Source of the DNA: Bradyrhizobium ottawaense
Lineage (GTDB): Bacteria; Pseudomonadota; Alphaproteobacteria; Rhizobiales; Xanthobacteraceae
Length of the DNA stretch: 64,000 bases
Direction of reading: 5' to 3'
Assembly: GCF_900099825.1 (NCBI RefSeq)
Contig: NZ_LT629693.1
Location: forward strand, 7,637,001-7,701,000
Shown: positions 20,729-29,267 of the stretch, piece after piece
Numbering within the stretch: position 1 is the stretch's first letter
Layout: the number at the start of each line of letters is the position of its first letter
Position numbers and translations under genes: made by a program
The notes under the pieces: model-generated
The model's database searches: none
Told to the model about the DNA's origin: nothing
The model's input: only the letters and a program-made list of their open reading frames with translations

Positions 20729-21106
20729 TTAAACCGCCGCGCTCTTCAGCGTGCTGTCGATCATTTGCGCCAGCGTTTCCAGTTGGAACGGCTTCTGCAA
20801 TGCGGGACGGTCGCGATATTCCAGCGGCAGGCCCGAGGAGCCGTAACCGGTCGCGAAAATGAACGGGCGGCCTTTCGCCTTGATCAGTTCGGCCACCGGC
20901 GTGATCACCTTGCCGTTGACGTTGACGTCGAGAATGGCGAGGTCGAAATTGGTCGACTCCACGAGCCTGAGCGCCTCGCTGATTTCACCGGCTTCGGCGG
21001 CCACGCCGTAGCCGAGCTCTTCGAGCATGTCGGCGACCATCATCCGGATCATGACCTCGTCCTCGACGAGAAAAACAGAACAGCCCTCGGGCCGCGTCGC
21101 CATCAT
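20729..21106 (-). CDS. single-domain response regulator, FATGUY-like
   Basis: A lone receiver domain of 125 residues from the ATG at 21106, preceded by AAGGA at 7 bases; a longer frame to 21247 would overlap the pcm leader. Acidic pocket VEDE, phospho-accepting Asp in LAILDVNVNG, the Thr of FATGYG and the Lys of LQKPFQ are present. The FATGY stretch is the mark of the alphaproteobacterial FATGUY single-domain regulators. There is no output domain, so it should act by protein contact or as a phosphate sink. It is antisense to its neighbours and lies between surE and pcm. Confidence 0.88.
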   Translation of the reverse strand: MMATRPEGCSVFLVEDEVMIRMMVADMLEELGYGVAAEAGEISEALRLVESTNFDLAILDVNVNGKVITPVAELIKAKGRPFIFATGYGSSGLPLEYRDRPALQKPFQLETLAQMIDSTLKSAAV

Positions 21107-21351
21107 GATGGAATCCTTGCTCTTCCGAGCGCCAACGTTCGCAAAAAACACCCCCCGGCGCAACGCCGGCCTGCATCCGCAACAAGAATGGCGGCTAATG
21201 GTTTTCCGGGGCTCTAACGCCGGGATGGGGTAACGGTTCCATGCCACGGAACCGGTTTTTCAGGAAATTGTTCCTTAATGGCGTCGCCGCTATTGCATCC
21301 CGGTCTGCCCGAAGCTCAGGATCGGGGGGCGAAGGCCCGCCAAGAGATATC

Positions 21352-21996
21352 ATGTCCCAAGAACCGCCCGAAAAGATGATGTTCCAGCTCAACCTGCGGC
21401 GGCGGGGGATCAGCGATCAGGCCATTCTGCGTACCATGGAGGAGGTGCCGCGCGAGGTGTTCGTCACGGCGGCCGATCGGGGACACGCCTATCGCGACAG
21501 CGCCCTCGGCATCGCCTGCGGGCAGACCATCAGCCAGCCCTTCGTGGTCGCCTATATGACCGAGCAGCTGCAGTTGCGGAAGCATCACAAGGTGCTCGAG
21601 ATCGGCACCGGCTCCGGCTACCAGGCCGCGGTGCTCTCGCGGTTGTGCGGCCATGTCTTCACCATCGAGCGCTACCGGACGCTGGCCGACAGCGCGCGCA
21701 GCCGGCTGGAGAAGCTCGGCTATCACAACATCGAGGTGATGTTCGGCGACGGTTTTGACATTCCGCCAGGGGCCGGCGACTTCGACCGCATCATTGTGAC
21801 GGCGGCGATGGAGCAAATTCCGGACGGCCTGCTGCAGCGGCTGGAGCCCGGCGGCGTCCTGATCGCACCGGTCGGGCCGCATCAGGGGACCCAGACGCTG
21901 ATCCGTGTAACCAGGACCGACAGCGGTTTCGAGCGCAAGGAATTGGTCGACGTGCGGTTCGTGCCGGCGCTGCCGGGGATCGCGCGCGAACTGTAG
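21352..21996 (+). CDS. pcm: protein-L-isoaspartate O-methyltransferase
   Basis: SAM-dependent repair enzyme that methylates isoaspartyl residues in damaged proteins; 214 residues from the ATG at 21352 (MSQEPPEK), matching family length. The upstream in-frame ATG at 21241 would add 37 unrelated residues. PCMT marks: [15 protein letters not shown] and the SAM-binding [16 protein letters not shown], then [10 protein letters not shown]. It stands between surE and the NlpD-like gene in the classic stress-survival order. Confidence 0.94.
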   Translation: MSQEPPEKMMFQLNLRRRGISDQAILRTMEEVPREVFVTAADRGHAYRDSALGIACGQTISQPFVVAYMTEQLQLRKHHKVLEIGTGSGYQAAVLSRLCGHVFTIERYRTLADSARSRLEKLGYHNIEVMFGDGFDIPPGAGDFDRIIVTAAMEQIPDGLLQRLEPGGVLIAPVGPHQGTQTLIRVTRTDSGFERKELVDVRFVPALPGIAREL

Positions 21997-22116
21997 AATT
22001 CCGGATTGGCGGTTCCCGCCAACACCTTATTCGAGGCCTCATCGGACGGTTAAGCGCTTGTTTACTCCGGAGGTGTTTACTCAAAACAGTATTTTGTTGC
22101 GTACCAGTGAGTAACC

Positions 22117-23505
22117 ATGTCCCGTGTCGTCGAGTTACTTCGCTCGCGTAGCGTGCCGCAATTTGCGGTGCTGGCGCTGATGTCAGTTGGTTTTGCCGGC
22201 TGCAGCGCCGATATGTCGACGCGACTTTCCCAGAATTATTCCAATCCCTTTGCCTCCGAGCCTCAGGCCACCGGTTCGGTACCGACGCCTGCCGTCGAGC
22301 GCCGCGAGCTGCCGCAATATTCGCGGCCGCAGTCGCAGACCCCGTCTCAGCAGCAGTACCAGTCGCAAGCGCTGCCGCCGCCTTCGGTCGCTGCACCTCA
22401 CTCCTATCCGGTGGCATCCAAAGGCGTGTCCGGCGGAGGCCGCGGGCTGTCGTCCTACACGCCGCCAGCCCATCCGCAGCTCGAGACCACCGGCACGGTT
22501 GCGCCGCGTTCGGTCGCCGCGGCCCATCCGCCGGCGGCCGGCGGCACCACGATCATCGTCGGCACCAGCGACACGCTTGACCTTCTGTCGAAGCGCTACA
22601 ACGTCTCGACCGCGGCGATCCTGCAGGCCAACGGATACAAGGGGCCGCGCGCGCTCTCGCCGGGCCAGCAACTGATCATTCCACGCCAGACCGCAGCCGT
22701 CGCTGCGCCCGTGGCAGCAACGGCGCCTGCCGTCGCGCCGCCGCTGAGCAGGCCCGTGGCCGCAGCGTCGAGCGTTCACATCGTCAATCGCGGCGATACC
22801 CTGATGAGCATCGCGCGCCGCAACCATGTCCCGGTGGCGGAGCTGGCGAGGGCCAATAACCTCGACACGTCGGCCAGGCTCAGCCTCGGCATGAAACTCA
22901 ACGTGCCCGGCGCAAAATCCGCGGCCGCAGCACCGGTGATGCAGCCGGTCGCGGCAGCACCCGTTCAGCCGGTCGCGGCCGTTGCCGCTCCCGCCACCAA
23001 GATGGCCGCAGCTGCGGTGCCGCCGCAAAGCGCGCGCCTGGCGCAGGCCACCACCAACGTCACGGAAGAAAAGCCCGTCGCCGCCGAGGTGTCGGCTGTC
23101 AAGCCGAGCGAAGCCACCGGCGCGCTGCCGACCTTCCGCTGGCCGGTGCGCGGCAAGGTGATCACGAGCTACGGCGCCAAGACCAACGGCAAGTCCAATG
23201 ACGGTATCAATCTGGCGGTGCCGGAAGGCACGCCGGTGAAGGCGGCGGAAGACGGCGTCGTTGCCTATTCCGGCAACGAACTGAAGGGTTACGGCAATCT
23301 GGTTCTGGTTCGGCACTCCAACGGTTACGTCACCGCATATGCCCATGCGAGTGAACTGATGGTGAAGCGCGGGGACACGATCAAGCGCGGTCAGATCATT
23401 GCCAAGTCGGGTCAATCGGGTGAGGTGGGGTCGCCGCAACTCCACTTCGAGATCCGCAAGGGATCTTCACCGGTTGACCCGCTTCAATTCCTCAATGGGG
23501 CGTGA
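22117..23505 (+). CDS. nlpD: NlpD-like LysM / degenerate LytM (M23) protein
   Basis: Envelope protein of 462 residues that probably activates cell-separation amidases. An N-terminal hydrophobic leader ends in VGFAGC, a plausible but weak lipobox. Two LysM domains follow (about residues 143-187 and 222-266), then Ala/Pro linkers and a C-terminal M23 domain. The first zinc motif, HxxxD in active LytM enzymes, is replaced by NDGIN, as in the catalytically dead NlpD/EnvC class, although AYAH and LHFEIR remain. Position after surE-pcm supports the NlpD assignment; Caulobacter DipM is the nearest functional relative I know of. Function as activator is inferred. Confidence 0.85.
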   Translation: MSRVVELLRSRSVPQFAVLALMSVGFAGCSADMSTRLSQNYSNPFASEPQATGSVPTPAVERRELPQYSRPQSQTPSQQQYQSQALPPPSVAAPHSYPVASKGVSGGGRGLSSYTPPAHPQLETTGTVAPRSVAAAHPPAAGGTTIIVGTSDTLDLLSKRYNVSTAAILQANGYKGPRALSPGQQLIIPRQTAAVAAPVAATAPAVAPPLSRPVAAASSVHIVNRGDTLMSIARRNHVPVAELARANNLDTSARLSLGMKLNVPGAKSAAAAPVMQPVAAAPVQPVAAVAAPATKMAAAAVPPQSARLAQATTNVTEEKPVAAEVSAVKPSEATGALPTFRWPVRGKVITSYGAKTNGKSNDGINLAVPEGTPVKAAEDGVVAYSGNELKGYGNLVLVRHSNGYVTAYAHASELMVKRGDTIKRGQIIAKSGQSGEVGSPQLHFEIRKGSSPVDPLQFLNGA

Positions 23506-23551
23506 GGGATCGCTGCATCGAGCAGCGAACCAGCGCATCCACGCACACAAC

Positions 23552-23654
23552 TGTCATCGCCCGGCTCGACCGGGCGACCCAGTGTTCCAGAGCAGTTGCG
23601 ATAGGGCCGTGAAGCCGTGGGGTACTGGATCCCCCGCTTTCGCGGAGGATGACG
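23552..23654. repeat. paired palindromic intergenic repeat, copy 3
   Basis: Left unit 23552-23584 has stem TCGCCCGG/CCGGGCGA; right unit 23623-23654, on the other strand, runs CGTCATCCTCCGCG to GGATCCAGTA. The same paired layout as at 17319-17459 is seen. It lies between the convergent nlpD-like and DUF815 genes. Confidence 0.78.
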
Positions 23655-23691
23655 AGCGGTGTTCGTGCGTGAAGTTCGCGCTTAACGCGCG

Positions 23692-24663
23692 CTACTTCCC
23701 CGCCAGCCTCACACCCAGCCGGCCTGCCAGCTCCTGCGTGAACTGCCACGCCACGCGCCCTGAACGTGAACCGCGCGTGGTCGACCATTCCAGCGCTTCG
23801 CGTTCCAGCTCGGCGTCGTCCATCTTGATGCCGTAATGGCCGCAATAGCCCCGCACCATCGCCAGATATTCGTCCTGGCTGCAGCGGTGGAAGCCGAGCC
23901 ACAGACCGAAGCGGTCCGACAGCGACACCTTTTCCTCGACCGCTTCGCCGGGATTGATCGCGGTCGAACGCTCGTTCTCGATCATGTCGCGCGCGAGCAG
24001 ATGGCGGCGGTTCGAGGTGGCGTAGAGGATGACATTGTCGGGACGTCCCTCGATGCCGCCTTCCAGCACCGCCTTCAGCGACTTGTAGGAGGCGTCGTTG
24101 CCGTCGAAGGAGAGGTCGTCGCAGAACACGATGAAGCTGAACGAGGAGTTGCGCAGGCGGTCCATCAGGCTGGGCAGGCTCTCGATGTCCTCGCGGTGAA
24201 TCTCGATCAGCTTGAGCCGGTCGGCCGGCTTGCGGTTGAGATTGATGTTGGCATGGGCCGCCTTCACCAGCGACGATTTGCCCATCCCGCGTGCGCCCCA
24301 GAGCAGCGCATTGTTGGCGGGCAGGCCGTCGGCGAACCGCTCAGTGTTCTCGATCAGGATGTCGCGCATCCGGTCGATCCCCTTGAGCAGGCCGAGGTCA
24401 ACGCGGCTGACGCGCGGGACCGGCGCCAGCCGTCCGTCCGGGTGCCAGACAAAGGCGTCGGCGGCGCCGAACGACTCAACATTCCCGGCCGCCGGCGAGG
24501 CCGCGGAAAGGTGGCTGGCGATGGCTTCCAGCGCGGTGGCGATCCGCACGGCGGTGGCGTCGTCCGAAGGCTTTGCCGGACGTTTTGTCGCGGTTTTTGC
24601 CGATGCCCGCGCGGCGGCCTTTGGGGCGGCGCGGGGCGTTGTTTTCTTGGCTCTTTTTGACAT
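23692..24663 (-). CDS. DUF815-family AAA ATPase
   Basis: Predicted cytoplasmic ATPase of 323 residues. A Lys/Ala-rich basic N-terminus (~residues 1-40) precedes an AAA core with Walker A GARGMGKSS (~residue 125), Walker B VFCDDLSF and the arginine-bearing TSNRRHLL; this is the DUF815 family (YraN-neighbour type ATPase of unknown function). I chose the ATG at 24663 (MSKRAKKTT); the frame upstream to 24747 has no homologous look and would overlap the yajC promoter. It is divergent from yajC-secDF. Confidence 0.87.
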   Translation of the reverse strand: MSKRAKKTTPRAAPKAAARASAKTATKRPAKPSDDATAVRIATALEAIASHLSAASPAAGNVESFGAADAFVWHPDGRLAPVPRVSRVDLGLLKGIDRMRDILIENTERFADGLPANNALLWGARGMGKSSLVKAAHANINLNRKPADRLKLIEIHREDIESLPSLMDRLRNSSFSFIVFCDDLSFDGNDASYKSLKAVLEGGIEGRPDNVILYATSNRRHLLARDMIENERSTAINPGEAVEEKVSLSDRFGLWLGFHRCSQDEYLAMVRGYCGHYGIKMDDAELEREALEWSTTRGSRSGRVAWQFTQELAGRLGVRLAGK

Positions 24664-24741
24664 TTTTCGGGTTCCTGACCGCGCAGCCATAACGGGCCTT
24701 GGAAGGTCCCGCAAGCGCCCTAAATGAGGGGTCTGGCAGCG

Positions 24742-24769
24742 TTGCAATTAGGCCCGCCGCCGCTATAGT
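24742..24769 (+). promoter_or_regulatory. candidate sigma-70 promoter of yajC-secDF
   Basis: TTGCAA and TATAGT with 16 bases between them lie 89 bases before yajC, in the divergent space with the DUF815 gene. The hexamers are close to the vegetative consensus. No start-site data are available. Confidence 0.5.
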
Positions 24770-24857
24770 CCGCGCGAATTTACCCGGACCGGTACGTTGC
24801 CCAGGCCTTGATACCCAGGCAGGGCCGGTTCTTTCCCGACTCACGAGGATTGTTCGA

Positions 24858-25223
24858 ATGCTGATTACCCCTGCGTACGCCCAGGCTGCAGCCGGTGGCG
24901 ATGCCAACAGCATGTTGATGTCACTGCTGCCGTTCGCGCTGATCTTCGTGATCATGTACTTCCTGATTCTGCGTCCGCAGCAGAAGAAGGTGAAGGACCA
25001 TGCCGAACTGGTGAAGAACATCCGTCGCGGCGACACCGTCGTCACCTCCGGCGGCCTGGTCGGCAAGGTGACCAAGGTGGTCGACGACGACCAGATCGAG
25101 TTCGAGATTTCGGACGGCGTCCGCGTGCGGCAGATGCGGCAGATGATTTCGGGCGTCCGTGCCAAGGGGGAGCCGGCCAAGGAAAAGACGGAAGCCGCCA
25201 AGGACGAGACGTCGGCGAGCTAA
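24858..25223 (+). CDS. yajC: preprotein translocase subunit YajC
   Basis: Small inner-membrane partner of SecDF; 121 residues from the ATG at 24858 (MLITPAYAQ). One helix (LLPFALIFVIMYFLILRPQQKK, residues ~23-44) is followed by the RRGDTVVTSGGLVGKV beta-hairpin region typical of YajC and a charged tail. The in-frame start at 24699 would run through the promoter. It heads the operon yajC-secD-secF and two further genes. Confidence 0.95.
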   Translation: MLITPAYAQAAAGGDANSMLMSLLPFALIFVIMYFLILRPQQKKVKDHAELVKNIRRGDTVVTSGGLVGKVTKVVDDDQIEFEISDGVRVRQMRQMISGVRAKGEPAKEKTEAAKDETSAS

Positions 25224-25277
25224 CGTTTTTCGCGCCGCTGTCGCGGCGTATTTTCCTGGATCTGACGGGTCAACTCG

Positions 25278-26876
25278 ATGTTGTATTTCACGCGGTGGAA
25301 GGCGCTGGCGATCGTTCTGACCGCGCTTGTGGTCTGCCTGTGCGCCGTTCCGAACTTCTTCCCGGAAGCGCAGGTCAAGACCTGGCCGGTCTGGGCGCAG
25401 CGCCATCTCGTGCTCGGCCTCGATCTGCAGGGCGGCTCGCATCTGCTTTTCGAAGTGGATGCGAACTCCGTCAAGAAAAGCAAGCTCGACCAGGTTCGCG
25501 ACGACGTCCGCCGCGCGCTGCGCGACGCCAAGATCGGCTATACCGGTCTTGCCGCCAAGGCGGACTCCGTCGAAGTCCGCGTCAAGGACACCGATCTTGC
25601 GACCGCGCTGACCAAATTGCGCGAGCTGTCGCAGCCGCTCGGCGGGCTGCTCGGCTCGAATGGGCAACGCAGCCTTGAAGTCAGCGACGCCGGCGGCGGA
25701 TTGATCCGGCTGAGCGTTCCTGCCGCGGCTATCACCGACCGGATCAGACAGGTCGTCGAGCAATCCATTCAGATCGTCGAGCGCCGCATCAACCAGCTCG
25801 GTACCGTCGAACCGTTGATTCAGCGTCAGGGCCTCGACCGCATTCTGGTCCAGGTGCCCGGGCTCCAGGACCCCACGCGAGTCATCGAGCTCGTCGGGCA
25901 AACGGCGCAAATGGACTTCCGGATGGTCGATTCCACGGTCTCGCCGGAACAGGCCGCCGCCGGACGTCTGCCGCCGGATTCGGAACTCCTGCCGAGCACG
26001 GAACCGGGCAGGCCGCCTTACGTCATCAAGAAGCAGGTTCTGGTTTCCGGCGATGACCTGACCGACGCCCAGCCGGGCTTCGACCAGCGCTCGAACGAGC
26101 CGATTGTCAGCTTCCGTTTCAACACCTCGGGCTCGCGCAAATTCTCGCAGGCAACCACGGAGAACGTCGGGCAACCCTTCGCGATCGTGCTCGATAACAA
26201 GGTGATTTCCGCGCCGGTGATCCGCGAACCCATCACCGGCGGCTCGGGCCAGATTTCCGGCAGCTTCACCGTGCAGGCTGCCAATGATCTCGCGATCCTG
26301 CTGCGCGCCGGTGCGCTGCCCGCGAAGCTCACCGTGATCGAACAGCGTACCGTCGGTCCGGGCCTCGGCCAGGACTCGATCGAGAAGGGTGAACTCGCAG
26401 CTTACGTCGGTTCGATCCTGGTCATCGTGTTCATGCTGGCGACCTATCGGCTGTTCGGCGTGTTCGCCAACATTGCCGTCGCCATCAACGTCGCCATGAT
26501 CTTCGGCATCCTGTCGCTTCTCAACGCCACGCTGACGCTGCCCGGCATCGCCGGCATCGTGCTCACGGTCGGCATTGCGGTCGACTCCAACGTGCTGATC
26601 TACGAGCGCATCCGCGAGGAATTGCGCGGTGGTCGCACCGCGATTTCGGCGATCGATGCCGGCTTCAAGCGCGCGCTCTCGACCATTCTCGATTCCAACA
26701 TCACGACATTCATCGCCGCGGTCGTGTTGTTCTATATTGGCACCGGACCGGTTCGCGGTTTTGCCGTGACGCTCGGCATCGGCATCATCACCACGGTGTT
26801 CACCGCCTTCACGCTGACCCGCCTGATCGTGGCGTGGTGGGTGCGGTGGAAGCGGCCGCAAACCGTGCCGATCTAA
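25278..26876 (+). CDS. secD: protein translocase subunit SecD
   Basis: Proton-driven export motor subunit; 532 residues with a first helix, a large periplasmic P1 domain and five C-terminal helices. Family marks are GLDLQGGSHLLFEVD near the N-terminus, the TVGPGLGQDSI entry to the membrane block and IAVDSNVLIYERIREE. The start follows 54 bases after yajC, and secF begins 11 bases after the stop. Confidence 0.96.
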   Translation: MLYFTRWKALAIVLTALVVCLCAVPNFFPEAQVKTWPVWAQRHLVLGLDLQGGSHLLFEVDANSVKKSKLDQVRDDVRRALRDAKIGYTGLAAKADSVEVRVKDTDLATALTKLRELSQPLGGLLGSNGQRSLEVSDAGGGLIRLSVPAAAITDRIRQVVEQSIQIVERRINQLGTVEPLIQRQGLDRILVQVPGLQDPTRVIELVGQTAQMDFRMVDSTVSPEQAAAGRLPPDSELLPSTEPGRPPYVIKKQVLVSGDDLTDAQPGFDQRSNEPIVSFRFNTSGSRKFSQATTENVGQPFAIVLDNKVISAPVIREPITGGSGQISGSFTVQAANDLAILLRAGALPAKLTVIEQRTVGPGLGQDSIEKGELAAYVGSILVIVFMLATYRLFGVFANIAVAINVAMIFGILSLLNATLTLPGIAGIVLTVGIAVDSNVLIYERIREELRGGRTAISAIDAGFKRALSTILDSNITTFIAAVVLFYIGTGPVRGFAVTLGIGIITTVFTAFTLTRLIVAWWVRWKRPQTVPI

Positions 26877-26887
26877 GGATCCAGCCT

Positions 26888-27889
26888 GTGACCCACTTCG
26901 TTCTCATCGCGCTGGGCGTTCTGATTGCCGTGCTGACGGTCGTCAGCTGCTTCGGCTGGCTGCCGTCGCTGCGGATCGTTCCCGACGACACCCATTTCGA
27001 TTTCACCCGCTTTCGCCGCATCAGCTTTCCGATCTCGGCGGCGCTGTCGATTGTCGCAATCACGCTGTTCTTCACCCACGGGCTGAATTTCGGCATCGAC
27101 TTCAAGGGCGGTACGCTCCTGGAAGTCCAGTCCAAGTCGGGCGCGGCCGATCTCGCCACGATGCGCGCGACGCTGGGCAATCTCGGGCTCGGCGACGTCC
27201 AGTTGCAGCAGTTCGGCGGCCCGGCCGATGTGTTGATCCGGGTTGCCGAGCAGCCCGGCGGCGATGCCGCGCAACAGGTCGCTGTTCAGAAGGTCCGTGG
27301 CGCGCTCGGCGATTCCGTCGACTATCGTCGCGTCGAAGTGGTGGGACCGCGCGTCTCGGGCGAATTGCTGGCCTACGGCATGCTCGGCCTGATGCTCGCG
27401 ATCCTGGCCATCCTGATCTATCTCTGGTTCCGGTTCGAATGGCAGTTTGCGCTCGGCGCCATGATCGCCAACGTCCACGACATCGTGCTGACGATCGGCT
27501 TCATGTCGATCACCCAGGTCGACTTCGACCTCACCAGTATCGCGGCGCTGTTGACGATTCTCGGCTACTCCCTGAACGACACGGTCGTGATCTATGACCG
27601 GATCCGGGAAATGCTGCGGCGTTACAAGAAAATGCCGATGCCGCAGCTGCTCAACGAGTCCATCAATTCGACGCTGTCGCGCTCGATCATCACCCACGTC
27701 ACGGTGACGCTGGCGTTGCTGGCGCTGCTGCTGTTCGGCGGCCACGCCATCCACAGCTTCACGGCGGTCATGATGTTCGGCGTGGTGCTGGTCGGTACCT
27801 ACACCTCGATCTTCATCGCGGCGCCGATCCTGATTTATCTCGGCGTCGGCATCAACCGCGATGGGCCGGATACGCCAGCGAAGAAGTAA
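26888..27889 (+). CDS. secF: protein translocase subunit SecF
   Basis: Partner of SecD; 333 residues from the GTG at 26888. An earlier in-frame start at 26834 would overlap secD by 43 bases and is less likely. Marks are GLNFGIDFKGGTLLEV after the first helix and LTILGYSLNDTVVIYDRIRE in the membrane block. The following gene starts 3 bases after the stop, indicating one transcript. Confidence 0.95.
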   Translation: MTHFVLIALGVLIAVLTVVSCFGWLPSLRIVPDDTHFDFTRFRRISFPISAALSIVAITLFFTHGLNFGIDFKGGTLLEVQSKSGAADLATMRATLGNLGLGDVQLQQFGGPADVLIRVAEQPGGDAAQQVAVQKVRGALGDSVDYRRVEVVGPRVSGELLAYGMLGLMLAILAILIYLWFRFEWQFALGAMIANVHDIVLTIGFMSITQVDFDLTSIAALLTILGYSLNDTVVIYDRIREMLRRYKKMPMPQLLNESINSTLSRSIITHVTVTLALLALLLFGGHAIHSFTAVMMFGVVLVGTYTSIFIAAPILIYLGVGINRDGPDTPAKK

Positions 27890-27892
27890 GAC

Positions 27893-28276
27893 ATGACTAA
27901 CCCCTCGGACGTTCCGCATCTTCCGAGGCCGGCGCCGATCGAGGCCTACGGCAAGGGCGGCTTCGCCTTCGACACCATGTCGCATCGCGGCTCGCTGTTG
28001 TGCCTGCCGGACGGGATCTGGGCGTGGCCGGTGACCCAGCCTGCCGAGATCGACCAATATTCGCTGGAGCGCGTGTTCAAGGCCGCCAACGCCATCGACA
28101 CGCTGATCGTCGGCACCGGCACCGAAGTCTGGCTGCCGCCGCGCGGCCTGCGCGAGGCACTGCGGGCGGTCCGGGTGGTAATGGATCCGATGCTGACCGG
28201 TCCCGCGATCCGCACCTATAACATCATGCTGGGCGAGCGCCGGCGCGTCGCGGCGGCGCTGATCGCGGTGCCATGA
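27893..28276 (+). CDS. Mth938-like/DUF498 protein (NDUFAF3 family)
   Basis: Protein of 127 residues of the Mth938-like fold family (DUF498). The central IDTLIVGTGTEVWLPPRGLRE and the late MxTxPAxRTYNxM-like stretch (GPAIRTYNIML) are family hallmarks. The human member, NDUFAF3, is an assembly factor of respiratory complex I. It starts 3 bases after secF and overlaps the next gene by 4 bases, so it is translated with the sec operon. A complex I role in bacteria is inference. Confidence 0.87.
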   Translation: MTNPSDVPHLPRPAPIEAYGKGGFAFDTMSHRGSLLCLPDGIWAWPVTQPAEIDQYSLERVFKAANAIDTLIVGTGTEVWLPPRGLREALRAVRVVMDPMLTGPAIRTYNIMLGERRRVAAALIAVP

Positions 28277-29136
28277 GCGCCACGAACGCTCCGATCGATG
28301 CCGCCGGCTTCTGCGCCGATCTGGTGCGCAGTCGCGATTTTGCCCGCTACGCCGCGACGCTGTTCATGCCGGCCATCCCGCGTCGCGCGCTGCTGGCCGT
28401 CTACGCCTTCAACACCGAGATTTCGCGGGTGCGCGAGCAGGTCAGCCAGCCGCTGCCGGGCGAAATGCGACTGCAATGGTGGACCGACATGCTGGGCGGC
28501 ACCGGCCATGGCGGCATCGAGGGCAATCCGGTGGCGGCCGAACTGTTGCTTGCAATTCGGGATTTTCGGCTGCCGGTCGAGCCGCTGCTGCGCCTGATCG
28601 AGGAGCATCAGTTCGATCTCTACAACGACCCGATGCCGTCGATGGCCGCGCTGGAAGGCTACGTCACCGATACCTCGTCGGCGCTGCTTTCGCTGGGGGC
28701 GCGGCTCGTGGCGCGGCCGTCGGAGCAGATCGATCATCTCGCGCGCCATGCGGGTTTGGCCCAGGGCATCGCGCAGGTGATCGCGGCGCTGCCGCGCGAT
28801 GCGGCGCGGCGGCAGCTGTTCGTGCCGGTGCAGTTGCTGGAAAGCCATGGCAGCGGAATGGAAGAAGTCTATGCGGGCAAGCAGACGCCGGGCACGCGCG
28901 CCGCGATCGATCAGTTGGTCGGCGAGGCGCGCGCCCATCTTGCGACGGCTTTCGAGCTGCTGGCCGGCGTGCCGCCGGAAGCGAGACCGGTATTCCTGCC
29001 GCTGGCGCTGGTCCGCCGCGATCTGCAGCGGTTGTCGCGCGCGGACACGGATCACTTCGTGCCGCAGCCGACGTCGCGGTTGCGGACGTTATGGACGCTG
29101 TGGCGGGCGTCGCGGTCGGGACGGTTCGGCGGTTAG
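28273..29136 (+). CDS. squalene/phytoene synthase-fold protein without Asp-rich motifs (NDUFAF6-like)
   Basis: Protein of 287 residues with the squalene/phytoene synthase fold (YAFNTEISRVREQV, RLQWWTDML, DTSSALLSLGARL). The Asp-rich DxxxD motifs that bind prenyl diphosphate-magnesium are missing: the first is replaced by FNTEISRV and the second by GLAQGIAQVIAAL. Loss of both argues against phytoene or squalene synthesis and fits the NDUFAF6 branch, a human complex I assembly factor. It overlaps the DUF498 gene by ATGA. Biochemical role unknown. Confidence 0.82.
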   Translation: MSATNAPIDAAGFCADLVRSRDFARYAATLFMPAIPRRALLAVYAFNTEISRVREQVSQPLPGEMRLQWWTDMLGGTGHGGIEGNPVAAELLLAIRDFRLPVEPLLRLIEEHQFDLYNDPMPSMAALEGYVTDTSSALLSLGARLVARPSEQIDHLARHAGLAQGIAQVIAALPRDAARRQLFVPVQLLESHGSGMEEVYAGKQTPGTRAAIDQLVGEARAHLATAFELLAGVPPEARPVFLPLALVRRDLQRLSRADTDHFVPQPTSRLRTLWTLWRASRSGRFGG

Positions 29137-29149
29137 TGCGGCTTGCGTT

Positions 29150-29260
29150 CCCCGGATGCTGCGCAGCGCGAAGCGGTGCGCTGCTGGTCCGGGGTCCATC
29201 GTGGTTGCAGTATGGATCCCGGTTCTGCGACGCAGCGCAAGCGCTGCATCGCGCCCGGGA
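29150..29260. repeat. two GC-rich hairpin repeats between convergent genes
   Basis: First hairpin 29150-29194 has outer arms CCCCGGA/TCCGGGG and inner arms AGCGC/GCGCT; the second, 29218-29260, has CCCGG/CCGGG outside and GCAGCGC-AA-GCGCTGC inside. Units of this look recur between genes in the Bradyrhizobium group (from memory). Their site between two convergent genes suggests they end both transcripts. Confidence 0.65.
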
Positions 29261-29267
29261 CACGAGA

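Noticed and set aside
21107..21247. N-terminal extension of the response regulator
   Set aside because: A good ribosome site stands at the ATG 21106 and the receiver fold begins right after it; the extension overlaps the pcm leader.
24921..26861. 646-codon open frame antisense to yajC-secD
   Set aside because: Overlaps two certain genes; no recognisable motif; Arg/Asp/His-rich shadow composition.
28273..29136. Phytoene or squalene synthase with hopanoid role
   Set aside because: Both Asp-rich substrate motifs are missing and no hpn or crt genes are adjacent.
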